Assembly (NCBI GenBank): GCA_965224225.1
Contig: CBDCZF010000031.1
Coordinates: 372,001 to 436,000, forward strand
Reading direction: 5' to 3'
Length of the DNA stretch: 64,000 nt
From: CAJQQK01 sp965224225
GTDB lineage: Bacteria > Pseudomonadota > Alphaproteobacteria > Rhizobiales > Hyphomicrobiaceae
Part shown: positions 62,228 to 64,000 of the stretch, in pieces
Numbering within the stretch: position 1 is the first letter of the stretch
How the letters are laid out: each line of letters opens with the position of its first letter
Made by a program: the position numbers and the translations under genes
The notes under the pieces: generated by a model
Seen by the model: the letters and a program-made list of their open reading frames with translations, nothing else
The model's database searches: none
What the model was told of the DNA's origin: nothing

Positions 62228-63718
62228 ATGATCATCGCCAGACCACGATTGCCACGCCTTGAGTTGCGTGCCGATGCCGACCCACACCGTTGGGCCGGCT
62301 TTGCTTGCAGCGTGCCTCGCCTTGTGTCAGCCGTCAGCCTGGTGATCGCGATGGTCATTTTCGTTGCCATGGCGACGGACGTTTGCGCGCAAGGCGATCT
62401 GCGCGGCCGCGGCCTCAGCCCCTTCCCGAAGGATGACGTTTACCGGCTGCATTTAGTCGGCGATGCCTTCATCGACGGGCTTGGCCCGGCCCTCAAGTCG
62501 AGCCTGCAGACGACCCCGGAGGTTCAGGTGCAGACGGGCACGGTGAAAGTGAGTTCACTGCGCCGGGCGAATTGGCGCGACGCGATCTCCGCAGTTGCCG
62601 AGCGCAATAGCTCGGCACCACTCGACATGGCGGTCGTGATGTTCGGGGCAAACGAGGCCGGCTCGATCTATGAGGACGGTTACGATCGCCGTCGGTTCGG
62701 CAATGAGGAATGGCTCCGGGTCTATGCTGCCCGAGTCGACCGGCTGATGAAGACGCTCAAGCCGCAAGGCAAGGGGGCCGTCTACTGGGTCGGGCTGCCG
62801 ATCATCCGGCGTCGCGACAGAGCCGAGAATTTTCGCCTGATCAATACCGTGCTCAGAGAGCGCGCCTATGCCAACGGCATCACCTACATCGACTCTTATT
62901 CGCGCTTTCAGGATGAGAACGGCGCCTTCAACCGCTATGGCCCGGACCTTGCCGGCACCATCAAGCTGTTGCGCTCCAAGGACGGCGTCTTCTTCACGCG
63001 CACCGGTTATGCCAAGCTCGCCCAGCTTGTCGTTCGGCTTGTGCGGCGCGACCTCAACCAGATCAAGGCCGAGCGGGTGGTAACGCTCGCCGGCGATGCA
63101 ACCGAACAGCGTGCCATTCAGGCACGGTTGCGGGCGGCCGATCGAAATCGCACCAAGCGGCGCAAGGAGCGCAAGGCCGCCGCAAAGCCGACCGCGCCTG
63201 GCAGCTTGCCGGGCGATACCCAGTTCGGCGGCCAGAAAGCCGATCATGGCAGTGCCGAGATCACGATCACCGGCGGCGCCAAACCGCTGCGCGTCAAGTT
63301 CGAATTACCTCGCCCGGCCTTGTCGGCGGCCATTATGACGTTAGTCACCCGCAATCAGTCGGAAAACAAGCCGGCGCGACTGGGCGATAGTGCCGTCCAG
63401 ATCCTGCCTGGAGGGGTGCCGCTGCTGAGCACTGTGCTGCCCGCCAATCAGAACGAGTTATCGTTGCGGAACCGGCGATTGTCACCGACGCAGTCGGTAT
63501 TCTTCAAGGTCTGGGGCAAGGGTGAACGGCTCGAACCGAAGCCGGGGCGCGCCGATGACATCCGCTGGCCGCTGCCGGAACCACAGCCGGTCGTGCGCGT
63601 GAGCAAGGTCGAACGCCGAAAGAACAGCGTCAGGCAGGCAAGTGCTGCGACTGGAACCGCCATGCCTTACCGTGATCCCAGCCTGCCGCCATTGCCGCTG
63701 CGAAACCCGATCCGCTGA
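62228..63718 (+). CDS. DUF459-type SGNH-fold protein lacking catalytic Ser and His
   Basis: A 496-residue exported protein (hydrophobic segment about 31-52, signal cleavage possible after VCAQ). The SGNH core spans about 65-275 and follows the DUF459 pattern, but block I reads LVGDAFIDGLG, with alanine (A80) where the nucleophile serine belongs. The last block reads DGVFFTRTGYAKLA, with phenylalanine (F255) at the usual histidine. Asparagine N142 (FGANE) remains. It may therefore bind rather than hydrolyse. A basic linker (about 310-335) and a C-terminal ~150-residue domain of unknown type follow. It comes directly after the lytic transglycosylase. Confidence 0.78.
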   Translation: MIIARPRLPRLELRADADPHRWAGFACSVPRLVSAVSLVIAMVIFVAMATDVCAQGDLRGRGLSPFPKDDVYRLHLVGDAFIDGLGPALKSSLQTTPEVQVQTGTVKVSSLRRANWRDAISAVAERNSSAPLDMAVVMFGANEAGSIYEDGYDRRRFGNEEWLRVYAARVDRLMKTLKPQGKGAVYWVGLPIIRRRDRAENFRLINTVLRERAYANGITYIDSYSRFQDENGAFNRYGPDLAGTIKLLRSKDGVFFTRTGYAKLAQLVVRLVRRDLNQIKAERVVTLAGDATEQRAIQARLRAADRNRTKRRKERKAAAKPTAPGSLPGDTQFGGQKADHGSAEITITGGAKPLRVKFELPRPALSAAIMTLVTRNQSENKPARLGDSAVQILPGGVPLLSTVLPANQNELSLRNRRLSPTQSVFFKVWGKGERLEPKPGRADDIRWPLPEPQPVVRVSKVERRKNSVRQASAATGTAMPYRDPSLPPLPLRNPIR

Positions 63719-63798
63719 TTGGCCACCCCCGCGCCGTGCTCGTTGACCTGTTGCGACTCGGATAGTTTCGGGAAAACAGCGCATACGGCGGCCACGGC

Positions 63799-64000
63799 AT
63801 GAGCAAGACGCCCTATCTGACCAAATCGAGTTACGTGCGGGCGATGACCTGCCGGCGCCTGCTTTGGCTCGGCTGGCATGAGCCCAGGCCATATGAGGAT
63901 CCGCCTTCCGGATCACCGGCCGCGGTCGGCATCGAAATCGGTGAAAAGGCACACCACCTGTTTCCCGGCGGCGTATTGGTTTCCGAAGCGCCGTGGGCGC
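63799..64000 (+). CDS. DUF2779-like protein (5' part only)
   Basis: An open frame from ATG 63799 to the window edge, 67 codons. The beginning (MSKTPYLTKSSYVRAMTCRR, then LLWLGWHEPRP) and the later GIEIGEKAHHLFPGGVLV match the start of DUF2779 proteins, which pair an N-terminal nuclease-like motif with a longer C-terminal region. Such proteins in other bacteria are linked to PD-(D/E)XK-type or DNA-processing roles, which cannot be checked here as the rest is cut off. It starts 80 bases after the preceding gene. Confidence 0.65.
   Translation, partial: MSKTPYLTKSSYVRAMTCRRLLWLGWHEPRPYEDPPSGSPAAVGIEIGEKAHHLFPGGVLVSEAPWA

Noticed and set aside
1..64000. tRNA, rRNA genes and CRISPR arrays
   Set aside because: No cloverleaf with a plausible T-arm, no rRNA segment, and no regularly spaced direct repeats were recognised by eye.

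Overview
The window is GC-rich, densely coded chromosomal DNA from an alphaproteobacterium, most likely in or near the Hyphomicrobiales (Rhizobiales). The evidence is gene order and gene content. There is an rpsF-rpsR-DUF2232-rplI-dnaB-alr-radA-cvpA block, a dusB-ntrB-ntrC-ntrY-ntrX-trkA-dat-hfq-hflX block, a fused ispDF, and a 5-aminolevulinate synthase of the C4 haem pathway. These assignments rest on reading motifs by eye; no database search was possible.

Layout. (1) 0-8.3 kb, minus strand: ribosomal proteins S6, S18 and L9, a DUF2232 membrane protein, DnaB, an inserted short-chain dehydrogenase, alanine racemase, RadA and the start of CvpA. (2) 8.6-16.4 kb, plus strand: fatty-acid synthesis (fabD, with a one-base frameshift, then fabG, acpP, fabF), mltG, a repeat-packed gap, yicC and gmk. 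(3) 16.4-24.7 kb, minus strand: LPS export and envelope folding (lptF, lptG, lptD, a SurA-like chaperone), rsmA and a DMT transporter. About 3 kb covering lptD and lptG is riddled with indels. (4) 24.9-29.4 kb, plus strand: pepA, mazG, a flavin monooxygenase and a frameshifted membrane protein. (5) 29.5-41.5 kb, minus strand: hflX, hfq, D-amino-acid aminotransferase, trkA, both nitrogen two-component systems and dusB, with ispDF divergent. (6) 42.8-48.2 kb, minus strand: a type I secretion cassette (HlyD-like adaptor and an ABC exporter with an extra membrane domain) directly downstream of a polysaccharide-lyase-14-like protein that has no signal peptide. (7) 48.7-54.3 kb: a class III aminotransferase, a 2-hydroxyacid dehydrogenase, an MFS transporter and hemA. 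(8) 54.5-64 kb, envelope genes: a small secreted protein, an SGNH protein, a Kdo-type sugar-phosphate isomerase, a large outer-membrane beta-barrel, galU, a lytic transglycosylase, a second SGNH-fold protein lacking its catalytic residues, and the start of a DUF2779-like gene.

Most noteworthy: the lyase/ABC/HlyD cassette looks like a self-contained export system for a carbohydrate-cleaving enzyme, comparable in logic to rhizobial PrsDE with its glycanases but with a PL14-like cargo and an unusual ABC fusion. Other points are an rpsF leader in which the ribosome-binding site can be paired away, a cluster of palindromic elements at 14.1-14.7 kb with a relative at 54.25 kb, and the frameshift-dense lptDG patch, which looks more like poor sequence than biology.
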